Assembly: GCA_045577415.1 (NCBI GenBank)
Contig: JAZNII010000048.1
Location: 1-7,054, forward strand
Reading direction: 5' to 3'
DNA length: 7,054 nucleotides
Origin: SVTX01 sp045577415
Lineage (GTDB): Bacteria > Bacillota > Clostridia > Oscillospirales > CAG-272
The notes beneath the pieces were generated by a model. That model was not told where the DNA came from. It saw only the letters and a list, made by a program, of their open reading frames with translations, and searched no databases. Position numbers and translations under genes: made by a program. Below, one piece after another: positions 1-5,025 of this stretch; position 1 is the stretch's first letter; each line of letters opens with the position of its first letter.

Positions 1-26
1 ATTAACCCTAGTCGGAAGTTCTTTTG

Positions 27-52
27 CCTACTTTTCTTTCAAGAAAAGTAGG
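27..52. repeat. Perfect 12-bp inverted repeat (hairpin)
   Basis: The arms at 27-38 and 41-52 (CCTACTTTTCTT / AAGAAAAGTAGG) are exact reverse complements with only two bases between them. In a real hairpin the innermost pairs would open to form a loop. No T-tract follows on the plus strand, so it is not a normal terminator for plus-strand transcription. No gene is visible to its left within the window. It resembles the AAGAAAAGTAGG-type intergenic repeats common in bacterial genomes, but a copy count is needed to call it a repeat family. Confidence 0.6.
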
Positions 53-77
53 GCGAGGCTCGGTCACGCTCGCGTTC

Positions 78-98
78 TAACATCACACCGTGATGTTA
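78..98. repeat. Perfect 9-bp inverted repeat with ACC loop
   Basis: TAACATCAC (78-86) and GTGATGTTA (90-98) are exact reverse complements around a 3-base loop. It sits in a GC-rich low-complexity stretch (52-155) rich in GCGC and CTCG motifs, in which TTCATTGC-type words recur near 100 and 140. The CATCAC/GTGATG core resembles the ATGATG/CATCAT words of the array at 400-592, which may mean both belong to one repeat family. No open frame here has coding character. Confidence 0.5.
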
Positions 99-222
99 TT
101 CATTGCGCTCGCGCCGCTTCGCTACCTCGGCGGTGCGCTTCATTGCTTACACCCCAAACGAGATGCAAAAATTCCTTGGTTTCAATATTTTTCATAAAAA
201 ATAAAAAATTTTTAAAATACTA

Positions 223-251
223 TTGATTTTTTAAAATCTTTGTGTTATAAT
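223..251 (+). promoter_or_regulatory. Sigma-A promoter of tRNA-Ser (extended -10)
   Basis: The -35 box TTGATT (223-228) and -10 box TATAAT (246-251) are separated by exactly 17 bp. A TGT at 243-245 directly precedes the -10 box, giving an extended -10. Transcription should start near 257-258, only about 7 bases before the mature tRNA 5' end. The promoter lies in an AT-rich stretch. Confidence 0.85.
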
Positions 252-264
252 ATTACAGTCGCGT

Positions 265-356
265 GGAGAGATGGCTGAGCTGGTCTAAGGCGCACGACTG
301 GAAATCGTGTGAACGCTAATACCGTTCCGTGAGTTCGAATCTCACTCTCTCCGCCA
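265..356 (+). tRNA. tRNA-Ser (anticodon GGA), CCA encoded
   Basis: The acceptor stem pairs GGAGAGA (265-271) with TCTCTCC (346-352), followed by discriminator G353 and an encoded CCA at 354-356. The anticodon stem CACGA (293-297) / TCGTG (305-309) holds the loop CTGGAAA with anticodon GGA at 300-302, which reads UCC and UCU serine codons. A long variable arm (about 310-328) is typical of class II tRNA-Ser. The T arm is GTGAG-TTCGAAT-CTCAC (329-345). All stems are intact, so the gene should be functional. Confidence 0.97.
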
Positions 357-360
357 ACAA

Positions 361-398
361 AAAACGCACTTTTGTCTACCGACAAAGGTGCGTTTTTT
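361..398 (+). terminator. Intrinsic terminator of tRNA-Ser
   Basis: ACGCACTTTTGTC (364-376) pairs with GACAAAGGTGCGT (381-393) around a four-base loop, with a single G-U pair, and ends in six T residues (393-398). A-tract bases before the stem and the T-tract after it extend the pairing, so it could also work in the reverse direction. It starts five bases after the tRNA CCA. Confidence 0.9.
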
Positions 399-399
399 G

Positions 400-592
400 A
401 ATGATGTTTGCCTTCGGCAAATGATGACGGCTTCGCCTAATGATGTTCGCTGCGCGAATGATGTGTGCCTTACGGCACATTGGGCAAACATCGCATCATT
501 GCGAGTGCAACGAGCAACATAATTTTGAGCGAAGCGAAAACATCATATCGGCGTAAGCCGATGCATCATTAAAGATACAAGGCTATGCCTTG
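400..592. repeat. ATGATG/CATCAT hairpin array
   Basis: Four ATGATG words lie at 401, 421, 440 and 458, spaced 20, 19 and 18 bp apart. Each space holds a small hairpin: TTTGCC-TTC-GGCAAA (407-421), GGC-TTC-GCC (429-437), TTCGC-TGC-GCGAA (446-458) and TGTGCC-TTAC-GGCACA (464-479). The right half has three CATCAT words, at 494, 541 and 564. The last two flank ATCGGC-GTAA-GCCGAT (547-562). A final hairpin, CAAGGC-TAT-GCCTTG, lies at 578-592. The left start (ATGATGTTTGCC) can also pair with 483-499 (GGCAAACAT...CATCAT), so the array can fold as one larger structure. It has no coding potential. The period and the hairpin content of the spacers argue against CRISPR. Confidence 0.75.
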
Positions 593-618
593 ACTTATTT
601 TTGAAAGTGTGATATAAT
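590..618 (+). promoter_or_regulatory. Sigma-A promoter of the lipoprotein gene
   Basis: TTGACT (590-595) and TATAAT (613-618) are separated by 17 bp, and TGA at 610-612 makes an extended -10. Transcription would start near 625, giving a leader of about 35 nt. The first bases of the -35 box are the right arm of the CAAGGC-TAT-GCCTTG hairpin that ends the upstream repeat array. Confidence 0.8.
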
Positions 619-659
619 AAACTCACCAAAAACCGAGAATTTGACGAAGGGGTGATTCT

Positions 660-1427
660 ATGCAAACAAAAGTAATTTACGTTCTTTTTTTAATAGTAAC
701 TTTAGCTCTTGTTTTTTCGGGTTGTGAATATTACGATGATGAGTTAATAAGTGTAGTATATGATGCTCCAAATGAAGCTGGTATCATATCATATGAAGCC
801 GGAATCAGTGTAAAACAAAATGCCGCAAGGCTTAATAAGTTGGAGTATCAAATCGAAAAAGCGGAAAATAATCAAATCACAATAAAATTCCCCGAAACAG
901 TAAAAAACGATTCGGGAACGGAATATAAAATACAAGAGTTTGGTGGAAGCACAGGTACCAACGCTCCGCTTGTGCATTTTCTATTGATTATCAATATTAA
1001 CGAAGATCTTATAGAAAATAAACCTGTTTCTCTTACCATAGATGTTGGAACGTTACCGCTCGATGTCACTCACTGGATGGATATAGAAATCCATTGCAAG
1101 GGCTCTGTCTTAACGATTCAGGTGCAAGATGTTAAGTTTATAAGCAACCAACCGCTTATTTATAGTTTGCTTGCAGAAGAGATAGATGAAAATGATGAAA
1201 AGTCTTATGTAATGTCTTCGGAAAAATGGTATCAGATTCCAAATAAAAATTATCAAGGTGGCGAAACAGTCATTATTAAACTCAAACACCCGAAAAACGG
1301 AATAAGCAGATCACTACGTCTTAGTAATAGAGAGTTACACCCTACCGCTACATATGATGATTATATCGAGTATGAGTTTGTAATGCCTTACCGTGATTCA
1401 ACACTTTCTTTAGTAGATGTGAAATAG
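660..1427 (+). CDS. Putative lipoprotein, unknown function
   Basis: This encodes a 255-residue predicted secreted lipoprotein that I do not recognise. The N-terminus has Lys4, a hydrophobic core (about residues 5-19) and the lipobox-like FSGC, with the candidate lipidated cysteine at position 22. F at -3 is less common than L or V. The protein would be anchored to the outer face of the membrane. The mature part is acidic at first (YYDDE), then alternates polar and hydrophobic residues, which suggests mainly beta structure. No catalytic motif is visible. Residues around 88-96 (EYKIQEFGG) faintly recall surface repeat proteins, but this is weak. AAGGGGTG at 647-654 is a good ribosome binding site for the chosen ATG, and a consensus promoter lies just upstream. 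The gene is AT-rich with AAA/ATA codons, unlike the downstream LOR gene, which hints at a different origin or low expression. It is a single-gene unit with no clear terminator. Confidence 0.8.
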   Translation: MQTKVIYVLFLIVTLALVFSGCEYYDDELISVVYDAPNEAGIISYEAGISVKQNAARLNKLEYQIEKAENNQITIKFPETVKNDSGTEYKIQEFGGSTGTNAPLVHFLLIININEDLIENKPVSLTIDVGTLPLDVTHWMDIEIHCKGSVLTIQVQDVKFISNQPLIYSLLAEEIDENDEKSYVMSSEKWYQIPNKNYQGGETVIIKLKHPKNGISRSLRLSNRELHPTATYDDYIEYEFVMPYRDSTLSLVDVK

Positions 1428-1689
1428 TCCGTATAACTGACATACAAATTCCAATTTGTCGGGCAGGCAACAGATTGAAATCACACACCTTTTCACTGTT
1501 ATTTTTCTTGCGAAGTCGCGATTTGGCGATCGCGCCGGAGGCGCGAGAGGGAGCGAGCCGACCGCTCGCAGTGCGAGGGAGAGGAAGGCGAGCGAGTGGC
1601 AGCTTCCCCGTGAGCGCAACCGAACGACGAGTGAGGGCAGCGAGAACGGCTGGAGGCAACAGTGCAACGCCGCGCTTGCGCGGCTAGAT

Positions 1690-1709
1690 GAATCTCTCCT
1701 TCTCCGCCA
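1690..1709 (+). pseudogene. Orphan 3' end of a tRNA-Ser
   Basis: The 20 bases match the last positions of a bacterial tRNA-Ser: T-loop end GAAT (1690-1693), T-stem 3' strand CTCTC (1694-1698), acceptor 3' strand CTTCTCC (1699-1705), discriminator G1706 and CCA (1707-1709). The matching T-stem 5' strand (GAGAG) and TTC are missing (GGCTA and GAT stand there), and no GGAGAAG acceptor 5' strand or anticodon arm lies upstream. It differs from the intact tRNA-Ser at 265-356 in both acceptor and T stem, so it derives from a different serine isoacceptor. A terminator follows directly, as for a normal tRNA gene. Confidence 0.65.
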
Positions 1710-1744
1710 ACGAAAAGGACACCAAAAGGCGTCCTTTTTTCGTT
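1709..1744 (+). terminator. Intrinsic terminator after tRNA remnant
   Basis: The stem GGAC-A-CC (1717-1723) pairs with GG-C-GTCC (1728-1734) around AAAA, with one A/C mismatch, followed by six T residues (1735-1740). Flanking AACG (1709-1712) and CGTT (1741-1744) also pair. It starts right at the CCA of the truncated tRNA, which is where a tRNA terminator would be expected. Confidence 0.75.
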
Positions 1745-1885
1745 AACGGAGTGATTTTAAACGATCGCGGCGTGATCCGGCAAGAGAGAAATCTCTCCTT
1801 TTCGTCGGTGAAGCATCTTTTTTGCTATATAGCGGATATTTTTGGTAGATTTGTCGAAAAACATGCAAAAATACAGTGAACTATC

Positions 1886-1914
1886 TTGACAAGTGTTAAT
1901 GTTTGGTATATAAT
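1886..1914 (+). promoter_or_regulatory. Consensus sigma-A promoter of the LOR gene
   Basis: TTGACA (1886-1891) and TATAAT (1909-1914) are both perfect consensus hexamers, with a 17-bp spacer. Transcription should start near 1921, giving a leader of about 33 nt. I see no operator-like palindrome, so strong constitutive expression is likely. Confidence 0.9.
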
Positions 1915-1953
1915 TAAGTTGCAAATTCAAAAATACAAAGGAGCGTATTTATT

Positions 1954-2433
1954 ATGCAACTGTTTTTTCAAGAGAAGTTTTTGAGCGGTAAGATGGTAAT
2001 TTCCGACATGGAAGGCAATCCCGTATACACCGGTAAAAAGCACTGGTTCTGGGGCGATATCATGCTCAAGGACAACAACAAGAAGAAGATCGCTAAGATC
2101 AAGGAAAGAAGCGGCATGTTCAACAAGGGCTTCCACATCTACGAGGGCAGAAAGAAGGTTGCTCAGCTTAAGAGAAAGTTCTCTCTTGTTAACCAAAAGT
2201 TCAGCGTCAAGAAGCTGAATTGGGAAGTAACCGGAAACTTCATCGCTAAGGAATACACCGTTAAGAAGGGTGAAGAGGTTATCGCAACCATTAAGAGAAA
2301 CAAGCTTCTCGCAATTACCGAGGGTTACACTGTTGACGTAGTTGATGACGCAAATGCTGTAAAGGTTATCTGTATCGTTCTCGTTCTTAACACCATTCTT
2401 GGCAGAAACAAGAAAAAGCTCATCAAGAAGTAA
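1954..2433 (+). CDS. LURP-one-related (LOR/YxjI-type) family protein
   Basis: This encodes 159 residues, close to the usual length of bacterial LOR (Tubby C-terminal-like) proteins such as B. subtilis YxjI. The family pattern is seen throughout: an N-terminal FxQEKF strand, 'I.D..G..VY.G' at 16-27, repeated K-x-beta-hairpin units, 'GNFIAKEYTV' at 94-103, 'YTVDV' at 125-129, and a C-terminal hydrophobic helix (137-149) that fills the beta-barrel in the known fold. The molecular role of the family is poorly defined; a membrane- or phospholipid-associated role is only an analogy to Tubby. The protein is very basic, with 29 lysines. There is no signal peptide, so it is probably cytosolic. AAAGGAG (1937-1943) sets the start. 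Codon use is strongly biased (27 of 29 lysines are AAG; ATC and GGC are frequent), which together with the perfect promoter suggests an abundant protein. It is a single-gene unit, convergent with the rhamnosidase gene. Confidence 0.85.
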   Translation: MQLFFQEKFLSGKMVISDMEGNPVYTGKKHWFWGDIMLKDNNKKKIAKIKERSGMFNKGFHIYEGRKKVAQLKRKFSLVNQKFSVKKLNWEVTGNFIAKEYTVKKGEEVIATIKRNKLLAITEGYTVDVVDDANAVKVICIVLVLNTILGRNKKKLIKK

Positions 2434-2462
2434 TTCATAATACCAACATGTAATAAATACAT

Positions 2463-2491
2463 AAAAGCCGCCGATATTTCGGCGGCTTTTT
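2463..2491. terminator. Bidirectional terminator between convergent genes
   Basis: GCCGCCGA (2467-2474) pairs perfectly with TCGGCGGC (2479-2486) around TATT. It is flanked by AAAA (2463-2466) and TTTTT (2487-2491), so either strand ends in a U-tract. It lies 30 bp after the LOR stop and just beyond the rhamnosidase stop on the minus strand, and should serve both genes. Confidence 0.92.
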
Positions 2492-2502
2492 ACTCCGTTA
2501 TA

Positions 2503-4752
2503 TTATATTTTTTTAAAGATAAATTCGCCTGATGTAGCTTTTGCCTGAGCGGAGCCGTTTACGGTATAACCTTCGGGTGCGATAACGTCACCGCGAGCGC
2601 CCTCGGGGTATTCAAGACGAAGGGTGATGTTGCCGTCGCTCGTCTTGTCCCATCTTGTGGCAACTCTTCCGCAGACAGAATTATGATAAGCTTCCGCGAA
2701 GCTCATATCGGTGGGGAAAACGGGAGCAATATCGACTCTGTCCGCACCGCTGAGATTGGAATTTACGCGAATTCCCGCAAAATACTCGATCATAAGTGCC
2801 GAAATGTCGCCCCAGAAGTGGTGATTGAGGGATTTGCCTGCCACTACGATGAACTCCGAAAGGGTGGTCATTCCTTCCTCTATCATAAATCCGTAAGAGG
2901 GAGCGTCGGGACGGGTTATCATCTTGATTGCGAGGTCGGAGTAGCCGTAGTCGCAAAGCACGCGGAAGATCACTCTGCCGCCAAGGACGCCGACGCCCAT
3001 GTGGTCGTCCTTTTTGTGTATTTCCTCAAGCATATAGGCGAAAGCCTTGTCCTTTTCTTCATCACTGTCGCAAAGGTCGTAGAAGATCGCCATAGCCTGA
3101 CAGGATTGGTGATTCCCGAAGAATATCATCTTTTCCTTGTCAACAATAAGATTTTCTCTGATAGCCCTTCTCATCTCGGCGGCAAATCCGCGGCAATAGT
3201 CGGCTTCAAGAGAGAGACCAAGCTTGTCGTAGAGATACGCCGCTTTGACGGCAAGACTATAAGTGATAGTGCTATTGGTGAAGATTATAGGCGCGCAGTA
3301 ATCGTTGTATCCGGGACACCAGTCACCAAGACCAAAATTGATAAGACCCTTTTCGTCGCGTCTTGAACGGAGATATTGGAAATATCGGATCATCGAGCCG
3401 CTTGCCTCTTTTGCACCGCGGAGGTCGTCGCGGAGAACGGCTGTGTAGTAGGGAAGATCTATAAGCGCGCCGTCCCAAGGAGGACCGTTGTGCTTGAAGC
3501 CCCAACCGCCGGTCGGCACGATTCCGGGGAGCGAACCTTCGTGAGTTATAGCGCGTGTCAAACACTTTTCCCACATAAGGTAGTTGTCTTCAGGCTCAAA
3601 ATTCATGATAGTCTGCTCGGCGGAAAGCGCCGCATCTGCTGTCCAGCCGTTTTTCTCTCTGTGAGGGCAATCGTTGGGGAAATGCTGGAAGTTTCCGAGA
3701 GTTGCGCGGCGAGTCATCTCGTTGAGAGTGTTCAGCGTTTGGTTTGAACACTTGAAATTGCCTCGGTCGCCAAGCTCGGTGTTCATTACTACGTATGTGA
3801 GCAGCTCGGGAGTTGCCTGCTCCTCGGTTATGCCCTTGACGAGAGCGTAACGGAAGCCGTAATAGGTAAAGGTGGGAATGTGAGTTTCGGTCTCGCCGCC
3901 GTGACAGATATATTCGGTTCTCTGAGTATATTTAGGCTCGCCCATCTGACTGGGGGCACGTAAGAAGGTTATGTTGAACTGCGTAAACTTGCCGTCACGA
4001 AGCCATTCGCCGTGGTCGATGACGATATGCTGACCGTAATTGCCTTTGACGCTGAGTCTCGAAAGTCCCACGCAGTTATAGCCAAAGTCATAAAGATAGC
4101 CGTCGTCCTCTTTGGTGATAGAGATCGCGCGCATCTCGCCGGTAGCTACGATAGGCTTATTGCAGGCAAGCATCGGCTCGCCGCAATCACGCCCCACGGG
4201 GATGGCGGGAGTCCAATCGGAAAGATCGCATCCGATCTTGTTCCAGTTAGGTATCTCTCGTCTCGCATCATATTTTTCGCCCATTCGGTATCCGTCAAAA
4301 TAGATAGGAGAGGGATGGCAGAGGAGATTTTCGTCGGCTTCTACAACGCTTTTTACGCCGTCTGTCTCTATCTCAAGGGCGAAGGCGAGCTTGGGAGCGG
4401 AATTCCAACGAGCCTTCTGAAAATCCCACATAAATCCGTCAAAGGCGTTCTGCATACCGTTGCCGAGGATAAAGGCGAAGACGTTTTCGCCGTACACCAT
4501 CAGCTCGGTCACGTCGTAGTTGTCATAAGGAAGCACCTGGTCGGGATTGACAACATAGGGCGACAAGTGTCCCTTGGTCAGCCGCTTTCCGTTGATGTAA
4601 AGCTCGTAAAAGCCGAGACCGCAAACGGTTATTTCCGCCTTTTGGGGGATTTTATCGAAAATCAACGCGCGACGCAGGTAGGGCGCGGCAACGTTCTTTT
4701 TTGTAGTGGATTTTTCTGTCGTCGCAGACACGAATCTGGTTGAAAAGATCAT
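2503..4752 (-). CDS. Alpha-L-rhamnosidase, glycoside hydrolase family 78
   Basis: This 749-residue enzyme should remove terminal alpha-L-rhamnose from glycosides by the inverting GH78 mechanism. Domain order: an N-terminal beta-sandwich (about 25-105, with 'FYELYINGKRL' and 'LGNGM'), a second beta domain (about 205-320, with 'YDFGYNCVG' and 'YYGFRYALVKG'), an (alpha/alpha)6 barrel (about 325-665) and a C-terminal beta domain (about 670-747). The signature DCPHREKNGWTAD gives D361, E366 and D373, matching the spacing of the catalytic and substrate-binding acids of Bacillus RhaB, with E366 as likely general acid. E633 in TTLSE is the likely general base, followed by SLNHHFWGD (641-649). It is shorter than many 900-1100-residue relatives and has no signal peptide, so it probably acts in the cytoplasm on imported rhamnosides. 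AAGGAG (4760-4765) lies 7 bp from the ATG. No sugar transporter or rhamnose catabolic gene is adjacent, and the true substrate is unknown. Confidence 0.93.
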   Translation of the reverse strand: MIFSTRFVSATTEKSTTKKNVAAPYLRRALIFDKIPQKAEITVCGLGFYELYINGKRLTKGHLSPYVVNPDQVLPYDNYDVTELMVYGENVFAFILGNGMQNAFDGFMWDFQKARWNSAPKLAFALEIETDGVKSVVEADENLLCHPSPIYFDGYRMGEKYDARREIPNWNKIGCDLSDWTPAIPVGRDCGEPMLACNKPIVATGEMRAISITKEDDGYLYDFGYNCVGLSRLSVKGNYGQHIVIDHGEWLRDGKFTQFNITFLRAPSQMGEPKYTQRTEYICHGGETETHIPTFTYYGFRYALVKGITEEQATPELLTYVVMNTELGDRGNFKCSNQTLNTLNEMTRRATLGNFQHFPNDCPHREKNGWTADAALSAEQTIMNFEPEDNYLMWEKCLTRAITHEGSLPGIVPTGGWGFKHNGPPWDGALIDLPYYTAVLRDDLRGAKEASGSMIRYFQYLRSRRDEKGLINFGLGDWCPGYNDYCAPIIFTNSTITYSLAVKAAYLYDKLGLSLEADYCRGFAAEMRRAIRENLIVDKEKMIFFGNHQSCQAMAIFYDLCDSDEEKDKAFAYMLEEIHKKDDHMGVGVLGGRVIFRVLCDYGYSDLAIKMITRPDAPSYGFMIEEGMTTLSEFIVVAGKSLNHHFWGDISALMIEYFAGIRVNSNLSGADRVDIAPVFPTDMSFAEAYHNSVCGRVATRWDKTSDGNITLRLEYPEGARGDVIAPEGYTVNGSAQAKATSGEFIFKKI

Positions 4753-4780
4753 AGCCTTTCTCCTTATTTTTATTTATACA

Positions 4781-4809
4781 ATTATACAACACGCGGACAA
4801 CCGTGTCAA
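4781..4809 (-). promoter_or_regulatory. Consensus sigma-A promoter of the rhamnosidase gene
   Basis: On the minus strand TTGACA (4809-4804) and TATAAT (4786-4781) are perfect hexamers with a 17-bp spacer. The leader is about 20 nt. An imperfect palindrome, ACACG-8 bp-CGTGT (4789-4806), lies in the spacer and overlaps the -35 box. It could be a repressor site, but with only five paired bases per arm this is tentative. Confidence 0.9.
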
Positions 4810-4933
4810 TAAAAAGTCCGATATTTATAATTCTATTTGACAAATTTACCCAAAGGCACGAATAAACAGTGCTGTTTTAGTCAAACACAAAACACGGCGT
4901 TTAAAAATAAACTAAAAATTAACAAAATTCAAC
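4810..4933. other. AT-rich intergenic spacer, no gene seen
   Basis: This is AT-rich sequence between the rhamnosidase promoter and the terminators of the next minus-strand gene. A plus-strand TTGACA lies at 4837-4842, but the matching -10 position (GAATAA at 4860) is poor. I find no RNA structure or ribosome binding site followed by an open frame. Confidence 0.5.
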
Positions 4934-4966
4934 AAAAAAATCTGTCCCCAAGAGATTCTTGAGGAC
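4934..4966 (-). terminator. Second (distal) terminator of the nuclease-like gene
   Basis: GTCCCCAAGA (4944-4953) pairs with TCTTGAGGAC (4957-4966) around GAT, with one mismatch. On the minus strand the stem is followed by a seven-T tract (complement of 4934-4940). It lies about 60 bp beyond the stop codon and has the stronger minus-strand U-tract of the two tandem hairpins. Confidence 0.8.
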
Positions 4967-4984
4967 GGGGGTTTTCGTCTTACA

Positions 4985-5025
4985 ACAATAGACCCGTCGA
5001 TTTTTCGACGGGTCTATTGTTTTTA
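4985..5025. terminator. Long perfect hairpin at the gene end, terminator
   Basis: ACAATAGACCCGTCGA (4985-5000) and TCGACGGGTCTATTGT (5005-5020) form a perfect 16-bp stem with a TTTT loop. The plus strand continues into a T-rich tract (5020-5029), while the minus-strand tail (TTGTTGTAAG) is weak. The stop codon of the minus-strand gene (5023-5025) lies just before the stem, so it may act mainly as a 3' stabilising hairpin on that mRNA and as a terminator against plus-strand readthrough. Confidence 0.8.

Larger units (their letters stand above)
1428..1885. other. Gene-free spacer with GC-rich repeat-like block
   Basis: This gap between the lipoprotein gene and the LOR promoter holds no convincing gene. 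After a short inverted repeat (ACAAATT/AATTTGT, 1444-1459), 1508-1685 is a GC-rich, GAGCGA/GCGAG-rich low-complexity block. It contains small palindromes such as GCGCC-GGA-GGCGC near 1533, CTCGCA-G-TGCGAG near 1563 and CCGCGC-TT-GCGCGG (1670-1683). Several frames stay open across it, but only because the sequence is GC-rich. They encode Arg/Ala/Ser-rich strings without a ribosome binding site. The block ends at a tRNA-Ser 3' fragment and its terminator. After that, 1745-1885 is ordinary AT-richer spacer with a small GAGAG-AAAT-CTCTC hairpin (1784-1797). Confidence 0.6.

Noticed and set aside
400..592. Regularly spaced repeats considered as a CRISPR array
   Set aside because: The repeats are only 6 bp, the spacers are self-complementary, the period shrinks from 20 to 18 bp and there is no cas gene.
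1456..1746. Overlapping open frames on both strands across the GC-rich block (for example 1456-1746 +, 1410-1667 -)
   Set aside because: They encode Arg/Ala/Ser-rich low-complexity strings, have no ribosome binding site, and run through a tRNA remnant and a terminator. They are open only because the DNA is GC-rich.
1688..1879. 63-codon plus-strand frame containing NLSFS twice
   Set aside because: It begins inside the tRNA remnant, crosses an intrinsic terminator and lacks a ribosome binding site. The NLSFS repeat is just the translated AATCTCTCCTT word.
4012..4743. Long plus-strand frames antisense to the rhamnosidase gene
   Set aside because: They are fully inside a clear GH78 gene on the other strand, with no matching promoter, ribosome binding site or recognisable domain.
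4837..4865. Possible plus-strand promoter starting with TTGACA
   Set aside because: The -10 position reads GAATAA, a poor match, and no gene or defined RNA lies downstream on that strand.
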